A stretch of 64,000 nt of DNA from Salinisphaera sp002433465. GTDB taxonomy: Bacteria > Pseudomonadota > Gammaproteobacteria > Nevskiales > Salinisphaeraceae. The position numbers and the translations under genes were made by a program. The notes beneath the pieces were generated by a model. That model was not told the origin of the DNA. It saw only the letters and a program-made list of their open reading frames with translations, and did not search any database. Below are positions 33,571 to 42,511 of this stretch, piece after piece. How positions within the stretch are numbered: the stretch's first letter is position 1; every line of letters starts with the position of its first letter. The stretch spans positions 8,759 to 72,758 of the forward strand of contig NZ_APNL01000019.1 in NCBI RefSeq assembly GCF_040361435.1, given 5' to 3'.

Positions 33571-34719
33571 ATGTCCAACGAAAGCGATGCGGAAAAAACA
33601 GAACCGGCAACCCCGCGACGCCTGGAAAAGGCGCGCGAGGACGGCCAGGTTCCGCGTTCGCGCGAATTGGCTACTTTTCTGCTGCTGTGCGTGGGGTTGG
33701 CCAGCCTATGGCTGATGTCCAGCTGGATGGGCGAGCAGATGATGACCGTCATGCAGTCCAGCATGCGCTTCGATGCCGCCATGGCCATGGACAGCAGCCG
33801 CCTGCTGAGTCATCAGTGGGCGCAGGTTCTGACCACGCTCGGCGCGCTCGCGCCCATTACCCTGCCGCTGGTTGTGATTGCGCTGCTCGCGCCTACGCTG
33901 CTCGGCGGCTGGTTGTTTTCGGCCAAGTCGATCAAGTTCGATGCCAAGAAACTCGACCCTATCAAGGGTCTGGGGCGCATCTTCTCCTCCCAGGGGCTGA
34001 TCGAACTCGTCAAGGCGATTGCCAAGACGGTGCTGATTGGTTCGGTGGCCGTCTGGTTTGTCTATACCCATCTCGACCAGCTGCTGGCGCTCGCCCAGGA
34101 GCAGGGCCACGGCGCGCTGTTGCACGCGCTGACCCTGATCGTGACCTGTTGCGCGTTGATGCTGTTGGCATTCACGGTGGTCGTGGGTATCGACGTGCCT
34201 TACCAGCTGTGGAGCCACCACAAAAAGCTGCGCATGAGCCGCCAGGAGATCAAGGACGAGCACAAGGAATCCGAGGGCGATCCGCAGCTCAAGGCCAAGA
34301 TCCGTCAGCAGCAGCAGGCGATGGCACGCGGACGCATGATGAGCGAAGTGCCCACCGCCGACGTGATCGTGACCAACCCGACCCATTACGCGGTGGCGTT
34401 GTCCTATCGCGACGGCGAGATGAACGCGCCGCGGGTGGTCGCCAAGGGCGCGGACAATGTAGCGGCCAAAATCCGTGAACTGGGGGCGGAATCGGGCGTA
34501 CCCTTGCTTGAGGCGCCGCCGCTGGCACGCGCGCTGTATCGCCACGGCGATCTGGATACGGAAATTCCGGCCGCGCTGTATACCGCGGTGGCTGAAGTGC
34601 TGGCCTGGGTATTCCAGCTCAAGCGCTATCAACAGGGCGGCGGGGTGCCGCCGGTCAAACCCACGGCAATAGCCGTGCCCCCCGGGCTCGACCCGGACGA
34701 GGAAGACAGCAACGCATGA
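33571..34719 (+). CDS. flhB: Flagellar export gate/switch protein FlhB
   Basis: FlhB (382 residues) is the membrane component that switches export from rod-hook to filament substrates. Four membrane helices occupy residues ~30-210; the cytoplasmic domain holds the autocleavage motif N269-P270-T271-H272, the same numbering as in Salmonella. The N-terminal EKTEPATPRRLEKAREDGQV is typical. It overlaps flhA by 4 bp. Confidence 0.97.
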   Translation: MSNESDAEKTEPATPRRLEKAREDGQVPRSRELATFLLLCVGLASLWLMSSWMGEQMMTVMQSSMRFDAAMAMDSSRLLSHQWAQVLTTLGALAPITLPLVVIALLAPTLLGGWLFSAKSIKFDAKKLDPIKGLGRIFSSQGLIELVKAIAKTVLIGSVAVWFVYTHLDQLLALAQEQGHGALLHALTLIVTCCALMLLAFTVVVGIDVPYQLWSHHKKLRMSRQEIKDEHKESEGDPQLKAKIRQQQQAMARGRMMSEVPTADVIVTNPTHYAVALSYRDGEMNAPRVVAKGADNVAAKIRELGAESGVPLLEAPPLARALYRHGDLDTEIPAALYTAVAEVLAWVFQLKRYQQGGGVPPVKPTAIAVPPGLDPDEEDSNA

Positions 34720-36800
34720 ACGCTTTAAACACGATGTTCGGCCGCCTCGGGGCAGGCGGCGCCGGCCAGTACAAGATGCTGGCCGGGCCGATTCTGATCC
34801 TCATGATCATGGCGATGATGATCCTGCCGTTGCCGCCGTTCGTGCTGGATCTGTTCTTCACGTTCAATATCGCGCTGTCGATCATGGTGCTGCTGGTGGC
34901 CATGTTCACCAAGAAGCCGCTCGACTTTGCCGCGTTCCCCACCGTATTGCTGTTTGCCACCCTGCTGCGGCTGTCGCTGAACGTGGCGTCGACCCGGGTC
35001 GTGCTCATGAACGGCCATTCCGGCGCGGGTGCTGCCGGCCAGGTCATCGAGGCCTTTGGCCAGTTTCTGGTCGGGGGCAACTTCGCGGTTGGTCTCGTCG
35101 TGTTCGGCATCCTGATCGTGATCAACTTCATGGTGATCACCAAGGGTGCAGGGCGTATTGCCGAGGTGGGCGCGCGCTTCACTCTCGACGCCATGCCCGG
35201 CAAACAGATGGCCATCGACGCCGACCTCAACGCCGGCCTGATCAACGAACAGCAGGCCAAGGAACGGCGTCAGGAGATCGCCCAGGAAGCCGATTTCTTC
35301 GGCTCCATGGACGGCGCCAGCAAGTTCGTGCGCGGTGATGCCATCGCCGGCATCCTGATCATGGTCATCAACCTCATCGGCGGCCTGATCATCGGCATGG
35401 GCGAACACGGCCTGTCGGCCGGCGAGGCCGCCCGGACCTATACCCTGCTCACCATCGGCGACGGCCTGGTCGCCCAGGTGCCCGCGCTGGTGATTTCGAC
35501 CGCGGCCGGCGTGACCGTGTCGCGCGTGAGCACCGAACAGGACGTCGGCCAGCAGATGCTGGCGCAGTTGTTTACCAATCCGCAGGTACTGTATCTGTCG
35601 GCCGGCGTGCTCGGCATGCTGGGCCTGGTACCGGGCATGCCGAACCTGGTATTCCTGTTCTTCACCGCGCTGCTGGGCGGGCTGGGCTGGTATCTGCAAA
35701 AGCAGGCACGCGTCGCCCAGGCGCAGGCCGAGCAGCAGGCCCCGGCCGCCCCGATCACCGCCGAAACCAAGGAAGCGAGCTGGGACGATGTCCAGCTGGT
35801 CGATCCCTTGAGCCTGGAGGTCGGCTATCGGCTGATCCCGCTGGTCGACGCGCATCAGGACGGCGAGCTGCTCAAGCGCATCAAGGGCGTACGCAAGAAG
35901 TTTGCCCAGGAAGTCGGCTTTTTGCCGCCGGTGGTACATATCCGCGACAACCTGGAATTTCAGCCGCATAGCTACAGCCTGGCCCTGAACGGCGTTGAAA
36001 TCGGCCGTGGCGAGGCCTATCCCGGCCAGTGGCTGGCCATCGATCCCGGGCAGGCCCATGGCACGCTGGAAGGCCGGGCCGGCACCGATCCGGCCTTCGG
36101 CCTGCCGGCGGTCTGGATCGAGGACGGCCATCGCGAGCAGGCCGAGGTCCAGGGCTATACGGTGGTCGATGCTTCGACCGTGATTGCAACGCATATCAAT
36201 CATCTGCTGGCCCAGCACGCCAGCGACATGCTCGGGCGCAGCGAAACCCAGTCCTTGCTGGATCGGGTGAAGGCCGATAATCCGGCGCTGGTCGATGACG
36301 TGGTGCCCAAGCTGGTGCCCTTGAGCACGATTACGAGCATTCTGCAGAACCTGCTCGAAGAAGATGTCTCGATTCGCGATATGCGCCGTATTCTGGATGT
36401 GCTGGCGGGCAACGCCGGCCATACCCAGGACGTCAACGAACTCACGGCCATGGTGCGGATGTCGCTCGGTCGTTCGATCGTGCAGCACTGGTACGGGGCC
36501 GCCCCGCAGCTGGAAGTCATGACGCTCGACGCCAAGCTCGAGCAGATGCTCATGCAGGCGCTGCACAACGGCGGCGGCATGGAGCCGGGTCTGGCCGATA
36601 CGCTCGTCCAGCAGGTCGAGAATTCGGTCGCGCGTCAGGAAGAGCGGGGACTGCCGCCGGTGCTGGTGGTCCAGCACGAACTGCGGCCGTTGCTGACCCG
36701 TTTCCTCCGCCGGCGCATGCGCCAGCTCGTGGTGCTGTCGCAGAACGAAATCCCCGACGATCGCAGCGTGCGCGTGAATATGCTTATCGGTGGGCGCTAG
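34716..36800 (+). CDS. flhA: Flagellar export gate protein FlhA
   Basis: FlhA (694 residues) is the major export gate: seven or eight membrane helices in the first ~330 residues with the conserved FHIPEP-type cytoplasmic loop region (FTLDAMPGKQMAIDADLNAG, EADFFGSMDGASKFVRGDA), then the large cytoplasmic ring domain that docks chaperone-substrate complexes. Length and motifs are normal. Confidence 0.98.
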   Translation: MNALNTMFGRLGAGGAGQYKMLAGPILILMIMAMMILPLPPFVLDLFFTFNIALSIMVLLVAMFTKKPLDFAAFPTVLLFATLLRLSLNVASTRVVLMNGHSGAGAAGQVIEAFGQFLVGGNFAVGLVVFGILIVINFMVITKGAGRIAEVGARFTLDAMPGKQMAIDADLNAGLINEQQAKERRQEIAQEADFFGSMDGASKFVRGDAIAGILIMVINLIGGLIIGMGEHGLSAGEAARTYTLLTIGDGLVAQVPALVISTAAGVTVSRVSTEQDVGQQMLAQLFTNPQVLYLSAGVLGMLGLVPGMPNLVFLFFTALLGGLGWYLQKQARVAQAQAEQQAPAAPITAETKEASWDDVQLVDPLSLEVGYRLIPLVDAHQDGELLKRIKGVRKKFAQEVGFLPPVVHIRDNLEFQPHSYSLALNGVEIGRGEAYPGQWLAIDPGQAHGTLEGRAGTDPAFGLPAVWIEDGHREQAEVQGYTVVDASTVIATHINHLLAQHASDMLGRSETQSLLDRVKADNPALVDDVVPKLVPLSTITSILQNLLEEDVSIRDMRRILDVLAGNAGHTQDVNELTAMVRMSLGRSIVQHWYGAAPQLEVMTLDAKLEQMLMQALHNGGGMEPGLADTLVQQVENSVARQEERGLPPVLVVQHELRPLLTRFLRRRMRQLVVLSQNEIPDDRSVRVNMLIGGR

Positions 36801-36810
36801 GCGCTGGCGC

Positions 36811-37230
36811 ATGGCGACGAAACGTTGCCCTGCGATGATTCTGGCGCTGCTATTGGCCAGCGCATGCGTGCCGGCCATGGCGGCCGGGCGCTGGGTTGCC
36901 GAAAGCCAGACGCCCACCCTGCGCCAGCAGGGCCTGCGCTACACCAGCGACACGCTATCGCCGAAGGGCGATACGCCACTGGCGGGTAGGGCGATCAGCC
37001 GGGTGGAATGGCACTACGACTTCGCCGGCTGGCGGCCGCGCGCACTCAAGGTACGGCTATGCGGTGGCGGTCGCTGTATCGATGCCGCCCAGGCGCGGGG
37101 TCAGAGCATGGCGTTCGAGGGTCTGCCGGTGGCGACCGGGTTTCGGTTCGAATTCCTGATCGACGGCCCGCCGGCAACGCGCGCGCCGCTCGAGGGCAAG
37201 GAACTGACTTTGATGGTCAACTTCCGCTAG
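36811..37230 (+). CDS. flhE: Flagellar protein FlhE
   Basis: This 139-residue periplasmic protein has a signal peptide (MATKRCPAMILALLLASACV, cleavage near AMAA) and matches FlhE in its second half: ISRVEWHYDFAGWRPRALKV, RLCGGGRC (probable disulfide), VPV-like FEGLPVATGFRFEFLIDG, ELTLMVNFR. Enteric FlhE prevents proton leak through the export gate. FlhE is uncommon outside enterics and some relatives. A GTG at 36790 is an alternative start. Its TAG stop is part of the CTAG where a MITE-like element is inserted. Confidence 0.88.
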   Translation: MATKRCPAMILALLLASACVPAMAAGRWVAESQTPTLRQQGLRYTSDTLSPKGDTPLAGRAISRVEWHYDFAGWRPRALKVRLCGGGRCIDAAQARGQSMAFEGLPVATGFRFEFLIDGPPATRAPLEGKELTLMVNFR

Positions 37231-37416
37231 GCAAGCTCTGCATAACCTCGCGCGGATCGCATTTGAGGCCGAACCCCTTGCGGGCCGGGGCTTTGCGCGT
37301 CTGGTCTTCGTCAAGGCGCGCTCGCGTGCAACAAGCACCCGACGCGCGCCTTTCCTCGCCAGCCACGCGCAAAGCACGCCGGCGCGACCGCGACAGGTTG
37401 TGCAGAGCTTCGCTGG
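37227..37416. mobile_element. MITE-like element, family B, copy 1 (182 bp)
   Basis: Positions 37231-37412 begin GCAAGCTCTGCATAACCT and end with the inverted AGGTTGTGCAGAGCTTCG (16 of 18 bases complementary). The left flank is CTAG (37227-37230, containing the flhE stop) and the right flank CTGG, probably a decayed duplication. The inside matches copy 2 (50023-50295) in reverse orientation along its length, but lacks ~91 bp present there. No coding capacity. Confidence 0.85.
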
Positions 37417-37440
37417 GCGGGCTGGTGGCATCAATCGCCA

Positions 37441-37480
37441 CGGCCGATGCGCCGCCTTATCTCATGGCGACACGCCCTAG
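37441..37480. repeat. Partial family A element end
   Basis: Reverse-complemented, 37441-37476 matches 6286-6321 at 34 of 36 bases, including the 19-bp terminal repeat, and is followed by CTAG (37477-37480). The other end is not recognisable (37417-37440 shows only GGTGGCATCAA), so this is a truncated or decayed copy lying against the family B element. Confidence 0.7.
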
Positions 37481-37550
37481 GTAAGCACATTTTAGATGCA
37501 GCAGGCGGCGTAAACCCGTTGACGAGCCGCTGCGAAGCCATTGAACAGAA

Positions 37551-37579
37551 ACGCCGGGCAGCGCCCGGCGTCTATTTTT
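37551..37579 (+). terminator. Rho-independent terminator of flhBAE
   Basis: ACGCCGGGC-AGC-GCCCGGCGT is followed by CTATTTTT. It lies 320 bp after flhE, apparently moved away from the gene by the inserted elements. Confidence 0.85.
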
Positions 37580-37590
37580 CTATGAGGTTG

Positions 37591-37614
37591 AAAACAGCTG
37601 ACGCAGTCAGCTGT
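37591..37614 (-). terminator. Terminator of flgAMN (leftward)
   Basis: On the minus strand ACAGCTGAC-TGC-GTCAGCTGT is followed by TTTTC, 28 bp beyond the flgN stop. With the terminators and elements on its left it completes the account of the 411-bp gap 37231-37641; no gene was seen there. Confidence 0.7.
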
Positions 37615-37641
37615 CTTGGTGTCGGCCTAACAACAACTCGG

Positions 37642-38103
37642 CTAGACGCCGTTGCGCAGGCTGTGGCTTGAGCCATAGGCACGGGTGCGCCCGTTCGGCC
37701 CGTACAGGGTCTGGCCCGTCTCACGCTGAAGAAAGCTCAGCGTGCGATTGGTGTGGTCCAGCCGGGTTTCGATGGCCAGGCCGTTGATCTGGTTCTGGGC
37801 GCGCGCGGCTTCGATACGTTCGAGCAGTGCCTGCCAGATGGCATCGCAGCCCAACGAAGCGGCAAGCTGGCCGGCGCCGTCACGGCCCGTGTCGTAGCCG
37901 CGCTCGGCCAGCATTGCCCGCCGTTGGCCGTCGAGCTGCTCCAGCGTGTTGGCCTGGGCGGCCTTGCGCTCGGTCAGCCGCGCCAGAGCGTCGACGGCGA
38001 CCGGCGCCTCGGTGAACAACGCCTGCTCCTTGTCGAGCACGGTCATGAACTCGCCCAGAGCGTCGTGATGCTGTTGCAGATTGATCGCGAAGGGGTCGTT
38101 CAT
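37642..38103 (-). CDS. flgN: Flagellar chaperone FlgN
   Basis: FlgN escorts the hook-filament junction proteins FlgK and FlgL to the export gate. The 153-residue helical protein shows the usual layout (LQQHHDALGEFMTVLDKEQA, ERKAAQANTLEQLDGQRRAM, C-terminal LSFLQRETGQTLYGPNGRT). AGGACA precedes the ATG at 38103. It is last of the leftward flgA-flgM-flgN set, the enteric order. Confidence 0.93.
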   Translation of the reverse strand: MNDPFAINLQQHHDALGEFMTVLDKEQALFTEAPVAVDALARLTERKAAQANTLEQLDGQRRAMLAERGYDTGRDGAGQLAASLGCDAIWQALLERIEAARAQNQINGLAIETRLDHTNRTLSFLQRETGQTLYGPNGRTRAYGSSHSLRNGV

Positions 38104-38116
38104 GATGTTGTCCTGG

Positions 38117-38398
38117 TTATGATTTGCCGGAAACCAACGCCTGGGCGCTGGCAATCAGGCCGTCGGCGATCTTGTCGGAACGGATCTCGAGCTTGCCCTG
38201 GCTGATTGCGTCGCGAATCTCGTTCACGCGCGCCATGTCGATATCCTGCGAAGCATCCGAAATGCCGGAGGCCTGAAAACGGGCCGAGGCGGCCGCTGCG
38301 GGCGCCTGGGCGCCGGCTTTGGCTTCGTCGGTCTTCTTGATGTCGCGCGTCTCGGTGTTGACGATACGCGGTGTGTTCTGGGTCGGGTCGATATTCAC
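38117..38398 (-). CDS. flgM: Anti-sigma28 factor FlgM
   Basis: FlgM (93 residues) holds sigma28 inactive until it is exported through the finished hook. The C-terminal half DIDMARVNEIRDAISQGKLE, KIADGLIASAQALV is the sigma28-binding region; the N-terminal half is disordered and Ala-rich. The GTG at 38398 follows GAGGAA with good spacing, and a sigma28-type promoter lies upstream, so FlgM is made in both classes as in Salmonella. Confidence 0.94.
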   Translation of the reverse strand: MNIDPTQNTPRIVNTETRDIKKTDEAKAGAQAPAAAASARFQASGISDASQDIDMARVNEIRDAISQGKLEIRSDKIADGLIASAQALVSGKS

Positions 38399-38451
38399 GG
38401 CTGTATTCCTCGAACGTTCCTGCTGGAACGATTGTGCGTGCCATGGCGCAA

Positions 38452-38478
38452 ACATCGGCGCTCGGATTTATTTCTTTA
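38452..38478 (-). promoter_or_regulatory. Sigma28-type promoter of flgMN
   Basis: On the minus strand TAAAG (38478-38474), 14 bases, GCCGATGT (38459-38452). It is the best match to the flagellar sigma28 consensus in the window and lies between flgA and flgM. Confidence 0.75.
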
Positions 38479-38509
38479 ATCCAGAAACGTCGATATCGCG
38501 CACAACGGA

Positions 38510-39214
38510 TCAACGCGTGATCGTTACCGTATTCTCGTTCGTGCTCCGGCCGATGACAATCGAGCCCTCCTGTGTGCTCACCCGCACGTCGCCACCCAGC
38601 GGTGCGGCATTGAGGGCCTTGCCCTCGGTGGTGATTGAAAAGCCGGGGCCCACGGCCACGACGCGTACCAGCTCGCCGCGCTTGATCGCCACGGGCGCAT
38701 GGACCATGGATTCGCTCAAAGCGCGCCCTGCGGCGACGCGGCGGCTTGCCGACATGCCGACAAGCGCCTCCGGGCGGGTCGCGACATTGCCGGGCAGGCG
38801 CGACAGGTCGCCCTGTTCGCGCCGGATATCGGCCATGCCGATCACATCGCCGGGCATCAGGTCGCGGGCGGCTACGTAGTAGTCGGCGATCACGTTCACG
38901 CGCGCCTGGAAATAGCGCGTGGCCGGGCGATCGCCCGGGCACTGCACGCCAACCGTGATATTGCCGGCAACGCGCGGATTGCGCCCCGGCAAAAACGGTC
39001 GCGGGTTTTTGCATGCTGGCATGGCGATCGCGGGCATGGTCACCGAAATGTCCACCTCGCCCTCGGCCGCCGTCTGGCTGCGCAGATAATCGGTCAGCAG
39101 CTGCTGCAACGCCGCGTCGTCGGCCTGGGCCGACCACGTGACGCAGCCAAGCAACGCCACGGCCAGAAGCCGTAGTGCGATGCGTGCTTTGCGACGGGCG
39201 GGGGCCGGGTTCAT
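38510..39214 (-). CDS. flgA: P-ring assembly chaperone FlgA
   Basis: FlgA (234 residues) is the periplasmic chaperone for FlgI. A signal peptide (residues ~1-30, ending TWSAQA-DD) precedes an N-terminal domain and a SAF-like domain (YYVAARDLMPGDVIGMADIR, VHAPVAIKRGELVRVVAVGP). The ATG at 39214 is the start that gives a proper signal peptide. It is divergent from flgB. Confidence 0.94.
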   Translation of the reverse strand: MNPAPARRKARIALRLLAVALLGCVTWSAQADDAALQQLLTDYLRSQTAAEGEVDISVTMPAIAMPACKNPRPFLPGRNPRVAGNITVGVQCPGDRPATRYFQARVNVIADYYVAARDLMPGDVIGMADIRREQGDLSRLPGNVATRPEALVGMSASRRVAAGRALSESMVHAPVAIKRGELVRVVAVGPGFSITTEGKALNAAPLGGDVRVSTQEGSIVIGRSTNENTVTITR

Positions 39215-39395
39215 GCGGTAGTGGCTCGTATGGGCAGCGGTGATCTCGTGTTGGCGAATTCTAGGGCCGGTCGCGGTCGTACCATTCGGTGAATTAGAGC
39301 CCAAATTGGTGCCTGTTCTGGTCATGGACTTGCCAGACCTCCTCTTAGTATGAGCCTCGCAAAACCATCTGCAGGCCATGAGGGGAGCAGCCACC

Positions 39396-39818
39396 ATGCT
39401 CGATCGACTCGAAGCATCGCTGAGTTTCTACAAGAACGCACTCGATCTGCGCGACAAGCGCCAGGACGTGCTGTCGGCGAATATCGCCAACTCCGATACG
39501 CCGGGCTACAAGGCGCGGGACTTCGATTTTCGCGCCGAACTCGACCGCGTAATCGGAGCCGCCGGCGATAACGCCACGCCGGCGGTGCCGTTGAAGACCA
39601 CGTCGGCCGGGCATATGAGCGCGGCAAGCCCCGGCAGCATCGATGGCACCCAGCTGGCCTATCGCAACGCATACCAGCCGAGCCTGGACGGCAACACCGT
39701 GGATATGGACGTCGAACGCGTCGAGTTCATGAACAACGCCGTCCACTACCGCGCCAACCTTCAGATTCTGGGCTCGCAAATCAAGGGTCTGCGTGCCGCC
39801 ATGCAGCCCGAGCGCTGA
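39396..39818 (+). CDS. flgB: Flagellar proximal rod protein FlgB
   Basis: FlgB (140 residues) is a rod subunit with the rod/hook N-terminal motif (RQDVLSANIANSDTPGYKAR). GGGGAG precedes the ATG at 39396; an in-frame ATG at 39378 is less well placed. It opens the flgBCDEFGHIJ operon. The 181-bp gap to flgA should hold an FlhDC-dependent divergent promoter, but I could not identify a convincing FlhDC box. Confidence 0.95.
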   Translation: MLDRLEASLSFYKNALDLRDKRQDVLSANIANSDTPGYKARDFDFRAELDRVIGAAGDNATPAVPLKTTSAGHMSAASPGSIDGTQLAYRNAYQPSLDGNTVDMDVERVEFMNNAVHYRANLQILGSQIKGLRAAMQPER

Positions 39819-39844
39819 TCAGCGTCTAACCACGAGGGATAAGA

Positions 39845-40249
39845 ATGTCGATTTCCAATCTTTTCAACACCGCGGGTTCGGCGCTCACCGCCCAGGCGCA
39901 GCGCATGAACGTGGCGGCCAGCAACATGGCCAACGCCGACAGCGTGGCCGGGCCGAACGGCGAGCCGTACCGCGCCAAGCAGGTGATGTTCGAACTCAAT
40001 GCCGGCAGCGCCGAGGGCATCGGCGGCGTGCGCGTATCCAACGTCATCGAAAGCGATGCGCCCTTTCGTCAGGAATACAACCCGGGGCATGCCCTGGCCG
40101 ACGACAAGGGCTATGTCCAGATGCCCAACGTCAATCCCACCGACGAAATGATCAACATGATCTCGTCGTCACGTTCTTACCAGGCCAACATCGAAGTGCT
40201 CAACACCGGCAAAGAGCTGGCGCTGCGTACGTTGTCGCTCGGCGAATAA
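39845..40249 (+). CDS. flgC: Flagellar proximal rod protein FlgC
   Basis: FlgC (134 residues) shows the rod-family N-terminus (AQAQRMNVAASNMANADSVA) and C-terminus (VNPTDEMINMISSSRSYQAN, LNTGKELALRTLSLGE). It polymerises with FlgB and FlgF in the rod. Confidence 0.97.
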   Translation: MSISNLFNTAGSALTAQAQRMNVAASNMANADSVAGPNGEPYRAKQVMFELNAGSAEGIGGVRVSNVIESDAPFRQEYNPGHALADDKGYVQMPNVNPTDEMINMISSSRSYQANIEVLNTGKELALRTLSLGE

Positions 40250-40267
40250 CCACAAGGTCCAATCATT

Positions 40268-40945
40268 ATGGCTACCGATATTCTGGGTTCTTTGAATGCG
40301 TCGAGCGGCGCCACCGCCACGACCTCGGCGTCGCGTACCCGCGCCAAGGACATGAGCGAGCAGTTCATGACGCTGCTGGTTGCACAAATGCAGAACCAGG
40401 ACCCGCTCAACCCGATGGACAACTCGCAGGTGACCTCGCAGATCGCGCAGATCAACACCGTGAGCGGCATCAACGACCTCAACGACACCCTGGCCGCGAT
40501 CAACGGCCAGATCGGCAAGTCGCAGCAGCTCCAGGCCAGTGCCCTGATCGGGCGCGGCGTACTGGTGCCGGGCAACGACATCAGCGTGGGCGAGCAGGGC
40601 TCGTCGCTGCCGTTCGGCATGGATCTCGATGGCCCGGCGAGCCAGGTCAAGCTCACCATCACCGACGGCAGCGGCACCGTGGTGCACGAATCCTCTTACA
40701 AGGACCAGCCGGCCGGCACCCAGTCGTTCTCCTGGGATGGCACCGATACCTCTGGAAACGTTGTGACCAAGGGCAACTATCGCTTTGCCATCGAGGCCGT
40801 CGGCCCCGACGGCGAGTCGGTGCCGGTCGAGCCGCTATCGACCGGCTATGTCAGCGGCGTGGTCGCCGGCGAGAACGGGGCCAAGCTCGATCTCGGCCCG
40901 CACAAGGGGCTGGTCGATCTCGACGCCATCCGCCAGATCATCTAG
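40268..40945 (+). CDS. flgD: Hook cap / hook assembly protein FlgD
   Basis: FlgD (225 residues) caps the growing hook. The N-terminal QFMTLLVAQMQNQDPLNPMD and the DNSQVTSQIAQINTVSGIN stretch are diagnostic; the FlgD Tudor/FnIII-like region follows (SFSWDGTDTSGNVVTKGNYR). Confidence 0.97.
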   Translation: MATDILGSLNASSGATATTSASRTRAKDMSEQFMTLLVAQMQNQDPLNPMDNSQVTSQIAQINTVSGINDLNDTLAAINGQIGKSQQLQASALIGRGVLVPGNDISVGEQGSSLPFGMDLDGPASQVKLTITDGSGTVVHESSYKDQPAGTQSFSWDGTDTSGNVVTKGNYRFAIEAVGPDGESVPVEPLSTGYVSGVVAGENGAKLDLGPHKGLVDLDAIRQII

Positions 40946-41046
40946 TTCCAGGTATCGCGAATTGCGGGCGTAAACGCACGCTAATCGATCAATCATCACG
41001 CCCGCGATCGGGCAATACTCAACACTCGAATCACGAGGAAAGCACC

Positions 41047-42462
41047 ATGAGTTTTTCGCAAGGGGTCAGCGGTCTTAACGCGGCCAACAGCAGCCTGAGC
41101 AGTATCGGTAACAACATCGCCAACTCGCAGACCGTGGGCTTCAAGTCCGGTCGCAGCGAATTCGCGGACATCTATGCCGGTGCCAAGACCGGCCTGGGCG
41201 CCACCGTATCCGGCGTGACCCAGAACTTTGCCGGCGGTGCGCTCAACAACACCGGCCGCAACCTCGACATCGCGATCGACGGCGGCGGTTTCTTCCGTCT
41301 GACCGACGGCGCCCAGACCCTGTACTCGCGCAACGGCGAATTCCAGCAGACCAAGGACGGCAATATCGCCAACGCCCAGGGCGCGCTGCTGACCGGGTAC
41401 AACGTGACCAACTTCAACAATCCGGCGGCCGAGCCCACCGTGGCGGCTGGCGGCAATCCGGTGCCTCTGGTCATTCCGACCGAGCGCATGAACGCCAAGG
41501 CCACCACCGAGGCTTCCCTGGCCACCGCGTTGGATGCCGGCGCCGAGACCAAGACGGGCCCGTTCAACGCCGACAATGCCGAAAGCTACAACTGGAGCAC
41601 GCCCAACACCGTGTTCGATTCGCTGGGCAACGCGCATAGCGTGAACCTGTTCTTCACCAAGACCGCGTCCAACAGCTGGAGCGTGAACGGCGAAATGGCG
41701 CTGGGCGATGAGTCCAACCTGCCGCGCACGGTCGATGCCAACGAAACCTACAACGGCTTCGACCCGGTGACCAATGGCAACGGGCGTTATAGCTTCAGCG
41801 ACGGCGGCAACAACTACACCGCCTATGTATCGGGCGCGAGTGCGAACCCGGATGGCAGCTTCTCGGGCGGCCAGATCCGCTATGTGCAGCAGCTGCCGGC
41901 CAGCACCCTGAGCTTCAACGCCAACGGTAACCTGGTCGAAGCCGGTCAGCAGAACAAGGCCGACACGCTGGGCAGCTCGTCGGTGTCCTACAGCCTGAAT
42001 GCGCAGAACGGTTCGGCGCCGATCGACTTCAGCTTCGATTTCGCCGGCTCCTCGCAGACCGCGCAGGAATTTTCTGCCAGCACGCCGCAGCAGAACGGCT
42101 ATGTGTCGGGTGATCTGACCGCGATCAACGTTGGCAAGGACGGCATGATCCGTGGCAGCTACTCAAACGGTCAGGCCATCAACCTGGGCCAGATCGCGCT
42201 GGCCAGCTTCCGTAACGAGCAGGGGCTGTCCCCGGTGGGCGGCAATGCCTGGGTGGAAACCGCGGCATCCGGTCAGGCCGGTCTGGGTGTGGCCGGTACC
42301 GGTCAGTTCGGCAGCCTGCTGGGTTCGACCCTCGAGGCTTCCAACGTGGATCTGTCCCAGCAGCTGGTCGAGATGATCATCGCGCAGCGTAACTATCAGG
42401 CCAATGCGCAGACCATCAAGACGCAGGATCAGGTCCTGCAGACCGCGGTCAACCTGCGCTAG
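41047..42462 (+). CDS. flgE: Flagellar hook protein FlgE
   Basis: FlgE (471 residues) forms the hook. The start at 41047 follows GAGGAAAG and gives the usual N-terminus (SFSQGVSGLNAANSSLSSIG). The D1/D2 middle is followed by the conserved C-terminus (LEASNVDLSQQLVEMIIAQR, then NYQANAQTIKTQDQVLQTAV). Length is somewhat above the enteric protein because of the variable domain. Confidence 0.97.
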   Translation: MSFSQGVSGLNAANSSLSSIGNNIANSQTVGFKSGRSEFADIYAGAKTGLGATVSGVTQNFAGGALNNTGRNLDIAIDGGGFFRLTDGAQTLYSRNGEFQQTKDGNIANAQGALLTGYNVTNFNNPAAEPTVAAGGNPVPLVIPTERMNAKATTEASLATALDAGAETKTGPFNADNAESYNWSTPNTVFDSLGNAHSVNLFFTKTASNSWSVNGEMALGDESNLPRTVDANETYNGFDPVTNGNGRYSFSDGGNNYTAYVSGASANPDGSFSGGQIRYVQQLPASTLSFNANGNLVEAGQQNKADTLGSSSVSYSLNAQNGSAPIDFSFDFAGSSQTAQEFSASTPQQNGYVSGDLTAINVGKDGMIRGSYSNGQAINLGQIALASFRNEQGLSPVGGNAWVETAASGQAGLGVAGTGQFGSLLGSTLEASNVDLSQQLVEMIIAQRNYQANAQTIKTQDQVLQTAVNLR

Positions 42463-42511
42463 TCGCAGCTGATCGTTTCGTTAGCACGCTTCAACCGCCG
42501 GACGTCACGCC

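Noticed and set aside
37231..37470. Protein-coding gene within the family B element
   Set aside because: Short frames exist on both strands but none has a ribosome site or resembles a transposase, and the copies differ by an indel that breaks any shared frame.
39215..39395. FlhDC box in the flgA-flgB gap (TTGGCGAATTCTAG and AAATTGGTGCC looked suggestive)
   Set aside because: The two halves match each other and the known consensus only weakly; I could not defend a site.
39793..41046. In-frame extension of FlgE upstream through flgC and flgD
   Set aside because: The open frame is a shadow of flgC/flgD in another frame; FlgE homology and the ribosome site place the start at 41047.
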